Shown one piece after another: positions 49,775-61,600 of a DNA stretch of 64,000 bases; positions within the stretch are counted from its first letter, which is position 1, and each line of letters begins with the position of its first letter. The notes below the pieces were generated by a model. It was given only the letters and a program-made list of their open reading frames with translations, did no database searches and was not told the DNA's origin. The translations under genes and the position numbers were made by a program. The stretch lies in NCBI RefSeq assembly GCF_000764305.2, contig NW_025942175.1, forward strand, positions 126,147-190,146, in the 5' to 3' direction. This DNA comes from Hyalella azteca (taxonomy: Eukaryota; Arthropoda; Malacostraca; Amphipoda; Hyalellidae).

Positions 49775-50504
49775 TAATGAGAGTAAACGGGATATGCAAC
49801 TGAAATGAATCAACTTAAAAGTGCCTCATTATTTAAATTTTGTTCAGTAGTAATGGAGAAAAAATAGCGGACGATCATTTTTAAAAAGAGGTGAAGCACT
49901 TCTGTTAATTGAGACAATGAATCATTCTGCGTACATCAAGATATCAAAGAGAAGATTTCAAATTAAAATTTCTTACATAATGCAACCATGCATGCACCAT
50001 GCCATGAAATGATGAACGTCCGCTCTATCATCACAAAATTCTGAGTTGTTAGCTATAAGAAATAGTCCCATCACAAATTGCAATATGTAATCGAGTTATA
50101 TTACACAAGTGCGCTTTCAATGTTAATTCTAGAAAATAACACGAAGACATGGTAAACACGTCGATTCATGTGCTGCAATTGGTAATGGCTTGCTCGAAGA
50201 TTTTTATTAAATGTTACTTAGGCATTAGTGCAGCACTGCATATCAGAGTTTAGAGTTACGTCGATATTCAAAGTGTTTGCGTAGAGAGTTTCCAATAAAT
50301 TATTAAGTTTGTGTCTCAGTTGTTGTATATTGATATAGGTTTTTCATTCGGAGTCTCACATGAATAGCGGTTAATGATCACGAATAGCACTTTTGAATTC
50401 ATATATTTTAAGTTTAAATAAAGTTTTGAAATTTTAATCCGTTGAATTGAGTCTACTCGGAGGCAGTAATCATGTCATGCAAGCTCGATATCATGCAAAT
50501 GATA
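49775..50504. repeat. 730-bp direct repeat D, right copy
   Basis: Identical by eye to the left copy. Similarity stops at both ends at the same bases. Confidence 0.93.
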
Positions 50505-53500
50505 AAAAATTCTACATTAAAGTCTAATTGATTTTCAACTCCAATGAAATTTTGCATAATTTTTTGTCAATTTTGTCAACGAATATTGTAATTAATACAA
50601 AATTTCATCAATTCAAAGATAATTTTGCTCCCAATTTCAGTCTAATTTTCTTCCCGCTGACTTGTGATGATTAAATTCAACAAATATTATTCATTATAAA
50701 GTTATGCAATATTTGAATGCTTAATTTGACTCTAGGCTCAACTTGAAGCCCATTGCATGCATAAATTACTTTTGAAATAATTCTGAACACTAACTGATTT
50801 CAAATAAATTTAGTTTTGAGATAATTTTGAATTGCTGGAGAAAATACATAATGAGAATCTACCTTGAATAAGTGGAAGTAAAATTTATTTGAAAAACTCA
50901 ATTGATTTTTGGGGGCTTACAGATAAACTTAATGCAGAAAAAAACACCATAAAAACACCTTCAGAAATCATTAAAAGATGCACAAAACCAAGATAAAGTT
51001 TATGTAAAGTCTTGAAACACTATAATACTTCGAGAACGTGATAAATTATGATAATAATATTTTAATAGTGTATTTCATTTAAGTAATAATTTATGTTTAA
51101 TGGAGTGATCTAATGGTAAAATTCATAAAAAGATGTAAGAATTTCCAGGTAGAAAAATATTGCGAGCCAATTGATAATATATCCATTTCATTATATGGGT
51201 GTGTACATATAATAGTTTATAAAAGAAATGACCGAAGCTTGACAATGGAAAAGTTTATTCAGAATCAGATTTTAATTAAAAACTACAAAAAGCCAATCCA
51301 ACTATTTTGCTGCCATTGTGAACTCTGAGAATTGTTGGAACTACGAAAAATTTCTGTCCAACTCAGAAGTTTGAAGTTTAAAAAAATCACAATTGGTGTT
51401 GGCTCCACAGAGGACAATTTTCTGGTGAGGAAGCGAGGGTCAATGCGAGGCTTTAAGAGCTCTTTGGTGAGAAAAATAAACCTCGACGTCTATTGAACTT
51501 TCTTGATGAAATAAAGTGAAGTTATACGCAAAAAAAGTACAGCGTACAATTGCAGTTCTGTTGATACCCAATCCTTTCGTCGCACAAAATGCAGTTTTCA
51601 ATCCTTCCTTCGAATTTTAGAAAAGTTTAAACTTGAATGCAATGTATGAGAAGTTATACAAAAAGGTTTCCCGCTGATAACACAGGGATTATTTTTCGAA
51701 ATGAAGAAGTTCTGTTAGTTTAGAATAAAGTATTGCACCTTCTCAAGATTCCAGTATACTCCAGTAATCGTTTCCGCGAAGGACTGGCTTGTTTTGCTGT
51801 TGCTTTTGATTGAAAATTTCGTGAAATTGCAGCTTTTTTCACACCAATACTGGTGTTGAGAAAATAGTTGAATACCTGGAATTTTGAAAGATTAAGGATA
51901 TCTATATGATTTTCAGAAGATCTGAATATGTCTTTACCTGCAAATAAATACACGAATGTTTTCAGTTCAAATTATTTCGATTGGATTTACAAAAACACAA
52001 TTTATTAAATAATATTGCCGTCAGAAGGGAATATTCTGCTACAAACTTTATTTGGGTCTTAAATTTTGCCCCACTTTTATCCATCAACATCATATCATCC
52101 TTCATTAGCGAGATACATACATGCTGTATATTTAAAATGTGATAGAAAATTCTATTAGCCACTGCATCATTAGAGGCAGAAAACTTCTGCTCTCGTTAGT
52201 GTGACTTAATTGTACCGCCAACCAACCAACTATAACAGAATTAATAATACGTTCAAATATTCGAAAATCATCAAATAAAAGCAGCTAAAATGTTTGTGAG
52301 CAATTTATAATCTTACAACCTTGATTTTAGAGCGCTGCATTATCACTTAGTTGCGATGAGTGGGATTAGAATGAGCTTGAATATTTTTGTGAAAATCTCT
52401 AAAATTAAATCTTAAATAATTGTAGCAGATTATTTTTCGACCCCAAAATGTTTTAAAAAAAAATTCATGCTACTACTAGATGATGTTTAATGCCATCATT
52501 CAGCAAAATTATTTGTATGGAGGCATCATAATTTCTTCATAGATTTTTGTCGTTCATTCAAACATTTTTTGTCGTTCATATGACGTTTTATCATTGATTT
52601 TTTTATAAATATTATCAGAAGTCTAGGAAATTTTTCACAAGAATGACATGAAGGTCTATGTGCAGACAAATTCGCTGAGTCAGAGACGATTGAAAGATGA
52701 GGCTGATAGCAGCAACCTCAGTGCACATTATTCATGCTTCATACACATGAATAATCCATGTGAATGAGTTTGAAATTCATAAGTAGAAAACTGCCATGCC
52801 AAAATACACACAGTGACCATTATACATCATTGTGGGTTAATTATAATTACTAATCCAGTAATTCAATATTTAAATGATTGCGCGTATAAATTACATCAGA
52901 TTAGGAAAATTGATAATCATGTGTTAGTTACCTGTCAATCAGTCGATTCCTATGCACAAGGATTTCTATTCTATCACAGTTCGATACAGAATCTTGGTAT
53001 GGAATCATCATAATGATACAGAACACCGATATTTGAAGATACAGGACGTCGTTTTTGGATGACAGTCCCGGACGTCATTATTCGTCCGTTAATTATCTTT
53101 ATGAAGAGTTGCTGCAACAGGATAAAAAATTGGATGAATCTAGAATAATACGAGGAAAGTACACTCATACATAAAGTTAGGGTAATCAATCAATACTGAA
53201 ATCGACAAATGTAAATAAGAACATGTTGATTAAAACTGTCCAGGAGTTTACGGAGACAAAATTTTTGTTCATTACAAGTCATTGAAGTGGGTTAGAAAAG
53301 TGAAATGGTCGAAATTTCCAATTTTTAAAAAAAGAGTTGTAGTATTGATTCGTAATAAATAATTTTCATTAAAGCTGGATGATTTCATTTGGAGGAAAAT
53401 CTACTCAAGCCTGAAAGATGTTCTTCAAAAAATACTATTGTTATTAACCGAAGTATGACCGATGATGGTTAGACAAAAATGTCTCTCAATTTAGGTTATG

Positions 53501-53738
53501 AATATGTCCTTGAAATAAATCTTGTTGTCACTTTCCCGATATAATTCCAGGCAGAAATAAAATAACTAATAACCATGTGTTCCACAATCACCATAAACAT
53601 AATGACTAATAACCATAATCCATAAACCACGTGTGATTGCGGAAATGCCGTAATCACTCTATGACGCAGGAACCAAAATAATACCATGTATTTTCAAACC
53701 TAAGCCAGAATCTCGTCTCCAAAGTCCCAAAGATTGTC

Positions 53739-53810
53739 TCAAGCTTCTATGTCCACGTCTCGGGGCTCACGTAGCCAGCCTTTGTAACGAACAGAGACCT
53801 GTTCCCAGAC
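53739..53810 (-). CDS. Speculative terminal exon
   Basis: After the minus-strand acceptor cttttgcattacag comes a 24-codon frame VWEQVSVRYKGWLREPRDVD, then IEA and TGA. The acceptor has a fair pyrimidine tract, and the segment is GC-rich for the region. I could not find a partner exon. It is not in an arrangement that would make it part of the receptor, since it lies upstream of the receptor start. Confidence 0.15.
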   Translation of the reverse strand, partial: VWEQVSVRYKGWLREPRDVDIEA

Positions 53811-53959
53811 CTGTAATGCAAAAGCGTGAAGAATTTAGGCCATTTGTCTGCGTCGCGATGGCTCGTGATTGTTGCCTGTCGCCGGGTTCACTGTAGGATT
53901 ACGTCGTGGACCTGAAGGATATGCTAACCTGCGCAGAGTTACTCATACATTAAGAAAGC

Positions 53960-54300
53960 ACGCCCAGTAGTGCTATGGAGATAACTGGTAACTCCTAAAA
54001 ATTAAGGCATGAAAGGCTTAAAATTGCTATTTTATTGCCTTATTGAGTGTAACAATGTGATTCAACGGGATGGAGAAATAAATTACATGAATAAAACCCG
54101 CCCACTAATGACCAGGAAGTAACTGGTAACTCCTAGAAATGCATTGTAGGCTTGAAATTGCTGTTTTATAGCCTTGTTTATTTCGGCAACAGGCCATGGG
54201 CCTATTTCTTCAGTGCCGACACTTCTATTCTGTTCCATTCTTGTTGAGTCTAACAACATGATTGAACTTGATGAAGTTGTTGAGTGGATTTGATGATGTT
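53960..54300. repeat. Diverged tandem duplication, about 138-bp unit
   Basis: Both units contain cgccca-ta-tg, taactggtaactcct, ggctt-aaattgct-ttttat and ttgagt-taacaa-atgatt. The second has about 67 extra bases around 54175-54242, with a near-palindrome AGGCCATGGGCCT. Confidence 0.85.
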
Positions 54301-55004
54301 AAAACAATTTAACATTTACTCAGAACTTCTTGACATTATAGTATCACAGCTGTAATTAAACAAAAGCTTCTTAAGGTCTTTAAGATTTTTCTTTAAGATA
54401 GTCATCGACCAAATTGAGGGATTTCACCCTTAGTTGACTTGTACAACATCAGGGTTATTTGTAGTAACACGACGAAAGGCAAGACTCCGAAAATCAATTG
54501 GGCCGCTGCAAGGCATCGAACTCCGATACAGGCTTGTCTTCCTGAAAGACTAAACAAAATAATCACAAAATTTCGCGTTGCTTGAATCTCTTCAATGTAG
54601 TAGGCCTGCTGATAGTGTAGGCCTGGTGACTAGTATAGGGTTGCTTCTCAACCAATCACTGACTCGTGAATCAACAACTTGATATACAATCTCGCGATAT
54701 ACAATCTCGATTTTTTTGCCTCCAGTAGAAAATTATTATGGTTAAGTTAGCATTGGGGAGGGGGGCATGAGAATGGTCTCATCATGATTGCAAGCAAATT
54801 AAAGGTAAAAAGCTCATTATGTTATTTTCGTGGTGCAGTGATTACATATTTTCTTAAATTTCACTTCGTAATAAGAGAAAACCTGATACTTCGTTATTAT
54901 GTAATCAATTATTATTATTTCATATAAAAGATAAAAAATTCTCAAATATTCACATCCGTTAAAGCTTTTGACTTCTGCTGTCATATTAGAACTCTAGTTA
55001 TATT

Positions 55005-55600
55005 TTACCACGTTTTTCTTAGTTTCGTTTCGTCTTTGCCTGTCTGTCATAAAAATTCAAACAATAATTTAGAGCACTTCTGAAGATCCTAGAAACTTGA
55101 AATTTGGCATACATGCTTATGCTGCCTAACAATTCAAGATTTAATCATCAGAAGTAAGAAGTTAAAAAAATATACTTTTTTAATAAAAAAAAATAAAAAA
55201 TAAAATAAAAATTCACATTTTGGAATCGAGTTTTTTTTTGTCGAACATTCAGAGTTGCCATCCCTGCAAAATGATTTAAATTGCAAAAATTGCTAAACTA
55301 AAAAGTAGAAAATAAATAAATATAAAAAACATTTTTAAAAACCACGTTTTTCTGGTGGTTACAAAACTAAAAATAATGAAATAAAACAAATGAAAAACGT
55401 AAAAAACACGATTTTATAACGGACAAAAAAGAAAAACATTAACTCTTACAAAACATAACATAACATTCTATCAAGGACTACTACAGTAGTAGTCCTTGCA
55501 TTCTATATAACTTTAATGTTATGTATGAGTTAATGTTTTTTCCCGTTTTTTTCCGTTAAAATAATGTGGTTTTTAAAAGTTTTTTTTATTTGTTTCATTT
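55005..55600 (-). mobile_element. Foldback element C, copy 2 (inverted)
   Basis: Reverse-complement relative of 25201-25817: ttaccacgtttttcttagtt, the cagacaggcaaag region, gttgccatccctg and the AACGGACAAAAAAG arms all recur. It carries a 25-bp near-perfect palindrome at 55473-55497, with 12-bp arms AAGGACTACTAC. Confidence 0.85.
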
Positions 55601-58600
55601 GGATAATTGCATCCTGAAGAGACATTATTTGCTTGCACCGCCATATTTCGGTAAATTTCGGTCAACAGCCATAACCCAAAAATTCCTTCGTTCCTTCACA
55701 AAATGGTAATGCTGGAGTAAATATTATTGTTAAATGATCTCCCGCATCATAAAGTTTGCAGTATTTATGGCTGTATTTTATACACCTAATTAAGGTTGGA
55801 GTCTTGCTAGCATTGTATATCTATAAATTACTTTCAATAGCGTTACTTTACGCATGCTGTGCCACATCCTTGCACGGGTTTCCAAAATTTGCAATTAAGA
55901 ATTTCAAATTTTTCGTCGTAGAATTCAAAGAAAGGCTGCAATTTATTCTACGATAAATTTGTTTAATACTCAAACGGTTTATTTTTTTGCGCTACAAGTC
56001 ACGAACGCATACATAAACCCTTTACCCTCAGCAATCCACAAGCGAAAAATAACGAGATAATTTAGTAGATTTACTTTTTAATCCAGCTATTATTAAGTAG
56101 CAGGCAAAAATTTAGCTCATGGGCCTTCGCTAATTAGTGTTTATTGCTTCAATAATGCCAAGAAAAGATAATAATAATGTATGTAAGAGGATTAATAATA
56201 AGGGTCATCATTGCTCAATTGCATCTTTTTCAATTGGTTGAGCGTTCATGCATGTTACACAGTTTAATTAATTGTATAGGTGCAGACTGCCTAAATCAAA
56301 AAATTTGCAACTGTATTTCTAGTGTTAGGTAAATGAGCTAAATACATAAAAGTTCATTCATTACTATCTTCGTGTAACATACTCCCTAATGGTGTGCTAT
56401 AGTGTGCTTCAAATATTTGAAAGACGATAAATCACCAGCACTATTACGACCTTACGCCGAGACTAATAGAAGTCGTTTAGAAATTAATAGTCACAATTTT
56501 GTCCTCTTAAAGCAGACACTTTCAGTTTTGGATTTACCGTCTATTGACTTCAGCGGTGAAGATAAATTGTGAAGGTCGATTAAATTCTGCCCGAGTTAAC
56601 CAATCTGCGCCAAAATTTGTGTTCACCCAACATTATCCTCCACCTAGAATGGGTGAATACACTTTGAGCAAACTAGAAAATTATTTGGAATCATGTTTCC
56701 AAATGATTTTAGCGCGATTTTTTTTATTTATAGCGATTTTATAACGTCAATAAAATAATTTTCGAATCCAGATTAAGTTTTAATTCGTAATAATTTGTAA
56801 TAATGAAGCTTTTACTGCCATAACAGCTAGTTTCAGAATTTTCCAAGCTCTTTACAAACCTAGGACACTCGATAAATAAACTTCTAATTGAAATAAAACC
56901 ACATAATCGAGTGTGAATGGAGAATTACAGAGAAATGAAGATTCATTATTCTCTATGAGATACAGTAAGGATTTTCTCTGTCTCACGTAAGTGGCTTCTT
57001 GGAAAATACACCTACCGATAACTTTTAACGATCCAATACAAATCCATGTCATAATATAATTTAACTGCAATCAAAGAAGCGATTTTCTCACAAAGAAAGT
57101 CTTTATTCTCGGGACCTGTAATGAGTGGCAGCTGTTGCAAGGTAATATTCAAAAGCAAACAGCGGCATATTCAAGCATGCTAATTTAGATAAACCTAATT
57201 ATGCATTAGAAAATAAGACACGAGAATGGATCCATTAATCCTTTAATGTTCAACGTTGCGGGTTATGGCATCGCAGTGTGGACAACATGTCGATCCCTAA
57301 TCTATTCGCATTAAATATCCAATATTTCATCGTTTTCCGATGTACTTAATATATGGAAATAAGTTTACGGAAAAAGTGGCGATCTATCATTTTCTTTTGT
57401 ATTCGTACCGTATTTTCTTTTATAGCGCATGTTAAACACATCTTAGCTCACAGGATAAAATCAAAATTTGTTTTTTATTTTTAAAATGAAATGTCTATTT
57501 AGATACAAACTATAAAGTTTTCAAGAGATACAGCAGAATCCGACCGCATTAATTGTAACAAATTAATACTTTGGTGTTAAGTTCAAAGGAGGTGTTTAAT
57601 TTGAAGCAGACGTTGTTCTGCAATAAATCCTTCAAAATAAGCATGGTTGCCTACGATGTTTGGCGCTGCTTTATCGTGTTTACCTCCTAGTCATTTTTCT
57701 GAGAATTCTGTGAGCGAAATGGGCTGAAAATTATAGGGAAGCGAAGCGTGTACGCCTTGAAAAATATGGCCTTCGGCTCCTGATGGCTTATGGCCATGGT
57801 GTTCCAGGATAGTTTATTTTTTTATTCGCATTGCTCTTATTCGAAACTTGCAGTAGAGAAAAAAATTTATTCAAATTTTATATCATTTTCGAATATTTTA
57901 TTTGCATTCGACATGAAAAACATAGAACGGATGTAGTAGTGTGAGGAGACATGAATATATTGCGGAATTATGTTGACTGAACAAAGTCTTAAATCAGAGT
58001 AAAAAATGCAGGTCGTCTAATGTGCTCTCATTTCAGAGGTGCAGCGCATCAAAGTAGCGCTTGGTGTTCTCATCAAGCATTATTATGGACCACGAACAGA
58101 GATTGAGTGACTTCATTATACCTGATAACAGACGGCGAACTGCTGCAGAGTTATTATACAAAAGACCCTTTCACTTAGATAGCAGCGTAAGAATTATCTT
58201 TCTAAGTTAAAGCTTTTGGCCAACAAAACATAGTAATTCTGATTAGAAGCCACAAAATTAAGTGAATGATTCATTAAATTTGCGCAACAGAATTCTGATG
58301 ATAATACATCTGAATTTTCAGTCACAATTAAAACTTGCTTGGTAACAACAGCCTAGCCGTCTCGTTAATTAAACTTTACATTAGTTCATATAGAAGCAAA
58401 AGCATTTCATGGGTCACTGTGAAAGAGGAGGGTGATTATTGCCGCAATATCTTCATCGATGAAAATTTAACATGCGAATAGCGTTTCAATATGCATTTAT
58501 CGCCAATTAGGCAATGAGTTCGTCCATTAACTGATCAGGAAAAAAAGATTCAGCAATTGGGACGTCGAGAATAAAAAAATTAAAATTTTTGGTTCCATCG

Positions 58601-61600
58601 CTGTGAAAAATACATTCGATTAAAGTCTTAACTTATTTAGTTCATGGAATAGTTCAAAATTCAGATTGGTTCGTTGATTATCTTACATGAATAATTAATT
58701 GTTATTTAAATTTAGAATTTTTCTCGAAGAAAAAATCAAATCAGGGTGCAATCAGCCAAATTTCAAATTCGGGTGTGAAAGAAAGAAAGCTTTCGCACCG
58801 AATATTCATATTTAAAAACAACCGTAATTTGTCATAACTGAATTTTTCAATTTGTTACACTGCAAATTCCGTCGCAAAAATGTCATTGGCATGATGCACG
58901 AGCCCTCATGTGTGATGAGTTTCCAATTTTTCAAAAATCAAATTAAATCACTCCGGAAGGCGCTGAATTGCCAAGATTATAGACTTTAATTTTTTAAGAA
59001 GGCTGCTTAAACTTACCTTGGAATATTTGATACGAATGATGGATGATGTTCGTATCAGGCGAGCTCTTACAAGGAGACAGCTTAGCGATAGACTTTTGAT
59101 GGATTACAACGGCTGAAATATTCAGAGCATCTTTGGGAGACAGTTTATTCAATTGAACTAAATCAAGCTTAAGCGTGGTTCTTTTGAGCGTGTTAAAGAG
59201 TTCTAATACACTTGAGTTGAGTGAAATATTGAGAAAATTTTCTTAATAAATGTGCATTTAGCTTTTGCAGTAAATCTAGCTATTGTGAAGAATTTGTGAG
59301 CCGTTGAATGAGTGCTTCCGCTTGCGAATTCCATACATACTATTATTCCTATATAACATATTTAACCAATTTCAATTTTATTTTAATTTAAAATATTTGA
59401 GCCGCAATACATTCCACCCATCAGATGTTTCAACCACTGAAGGCTTTTAATAAAATACAACCAAACATGGTGTTGAATTAACTAAATTTCTAAGTGATTT
59501 TTTGAATCTCTCGGTCGGCATTGCAAAGAACGAAGTTTTCATTGCCTCACTAGCCAATATCTTACAGCCGGACCAAAGTTAGTACGACAACTTTGGGGAA
59601 TAGACGCGCCTTTTCTGCATAATTTTATTGCCGTTGTATATAAACAACGACGGTATTGCATGTTAATGCTTCCTGATTATGCTGCTACTTGTTCCTGTGG
59701 TTGTGTTGAACCGATTGAACTCCGCCCACTTGCAAAGATTTAATCCCATTTCCAAGATTTTTGCCCAAACGCCTTAAACTTTCGCTGCAAATTCGCGAAA
59801 ATAGTTTGGTTGTTGCTTCTTTTTGGCTCCACGGGAGTCGGATGTATGAAATCAATGCGCCATAAAATACCAAAACAGGCCGGCCTGGTGAGACAAAAGC
59901 CAATACCAACACCTGACCAAATGGAAGTTTCAGAAATTTCAAGAGTTTGTGGGATCCAGAAATCACAATAGAACAGAATTGTTATTTTTAACCATTCAGG
60001 TATTAAACTTCGTTATTTCTGCGGGTTTCGTAGTTCATAATTTACATATGAGATTATGATTCTTATTGTTTTCAGTTCTGTCCAATCACGAATGAAAAAA
60101 AAATTATGTACCTGAAGGGTTGCTGCGTGATGAGATCAGCGTGATCCAAACATTACATGCAGTCTTGTTTTAAAACGGACTTGTGAATTGAAGTAATACC
60201 ATCACGACTAGTATTTATTAAAGCTTGAAGTCCTTTTAGATTGAAGTAAAACTTGAAAATCAAAATAGAGGATAATATTTTTCCAAGTTGAACCTTAAAT
60301 TCTAGGTGAAAAACGAAAATATAACTTCACATTATTGGATAAACCAAATGTTTTTACAATTCATAAAGCAATGTTTGCAGGGCTTTCACAGTAGGATTCT
60401 GATGGTTTTGAATCTTGATTTCCATCACTTATAGAAAAACATCGTTTATGACAAATTTGTTCGAAAACAGAGTCTGTGCTCGAGAATTTTATTGCTGAGA
60501 ATCATTGAACGAAGTAAAGACTTTGTGTTCTCATTGAAAACATGCATCGATTTAAGCTCCAATACTCCAAATTGAGCTTGTACCTGCCCTATTAAGAACC
60601 CAAACAAGTTCGATAATGCCTCCAAATTTGTTGAATGAGAAAGCATTTTCGGTCGACAGCCGAAATGACATGTGAATTGTCTAAACTGCTCAATTCCTAC
60701 CAATTTATTCCTTGCGTCCTCGATAAGGAATCATACGGCGAACTAACAGTTATTGAACAGCGACTTCAACTCAGTACTTTATCAGGAGGTTTATAAGGAG
60801 CTTAAAACTGCAGTAATTTGCCTAGCTCATTACTTGGACGGCCTAGCCTTTACTATGGCTGAATGCGTTAATCATGAACCTTATAGCCCAGACATCTGGC
60901 GCTGAGAGTCGATCAAGGACAGATGGCAGAAAAAAAAAGGAAGGCCAAAGAATTTTCGAGAACTGGTCAACTATCGGAGATGGATGACCAAATAATCCTC
61001 AATATATATTTTGAATATATTTTATTATATTATGAATATATTTTTTCATTAAATTATACCGCAAATTTTCTCAGTCTGGATTAGGACAAAATATGTGGAA
61101 CAAAAATTTTATATAATCAATTCATGTAATTATAACTTATAACAAATTTAGACATCTAGGCCTAAATAAAACTAACCTGCGTCTTTTATTTTGATACTAG
61201 CCTTTTTGCAATCGTTATTATCAAGATATTTTTGGGAACGGATGTTTCGTAACTTGTCTAAGTAAAAGTTTATCCACGCACAAAAAAATTACATGTTAAA
61301 CAGGAATACAAACGATATTAAAAAAACGTACCAAACCCAAAAATCTTAAAATAATTTTATCAACGACATTAAGGTTGCAAAAATAGTCATTGCTTCAAAA
61401 CATCGAAAACATGAGAACAAATGTTACGTTGTTTTGACAGGACACTAGGGACGCAGAAAAAGTGATTCGACAAAAGAATGTAGATTTATAGCAGCTCTAT
61501 GGGTCACAAGAGGAGCGTAAGCACTGGTGCCCATTGGTGACCTCCCACTTATTTTTTTACGCGCTACTGTATCGCCGATGTAATGGGCAGCAGCACCATA

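Larger units (their letters stand above)
50505..55004. other. Intergenic DNA, no confident gene
   Basis: Contains a speculative terminal exon (53739-53810) and a diverged tandem duplication (53960-54300). The rest is AT-rich with short unrecognised frames only. Confidence 0.5.

Noticed and set aside
48331..50504. LTR retrotransposon with 730-bp LTRs
   Set aside because: No TG...CA ends, and an interior of about 700 bp made of a repeat that also exists alone, without primer site or coding sequence.
54480..54550. Possible tRNA T-arm on the minus strand (gagttcgatgcc)
   Set aside because: The stem does not pair; no cloverleaf.
59685..59966. 93-codon minus frame with a hydrophobic stretch, considered as a chemoreceptor piece
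   Set aside because: No family motif, and no neighbouring exon in phase.
60749..60907. Plus-strand 52-codon open stretch (LYQEVYKELKTAVICLAHYL) after ctaacag
   Set aside because: Protein-like look, but no pyrimidine tract before the AG and no partner exon.
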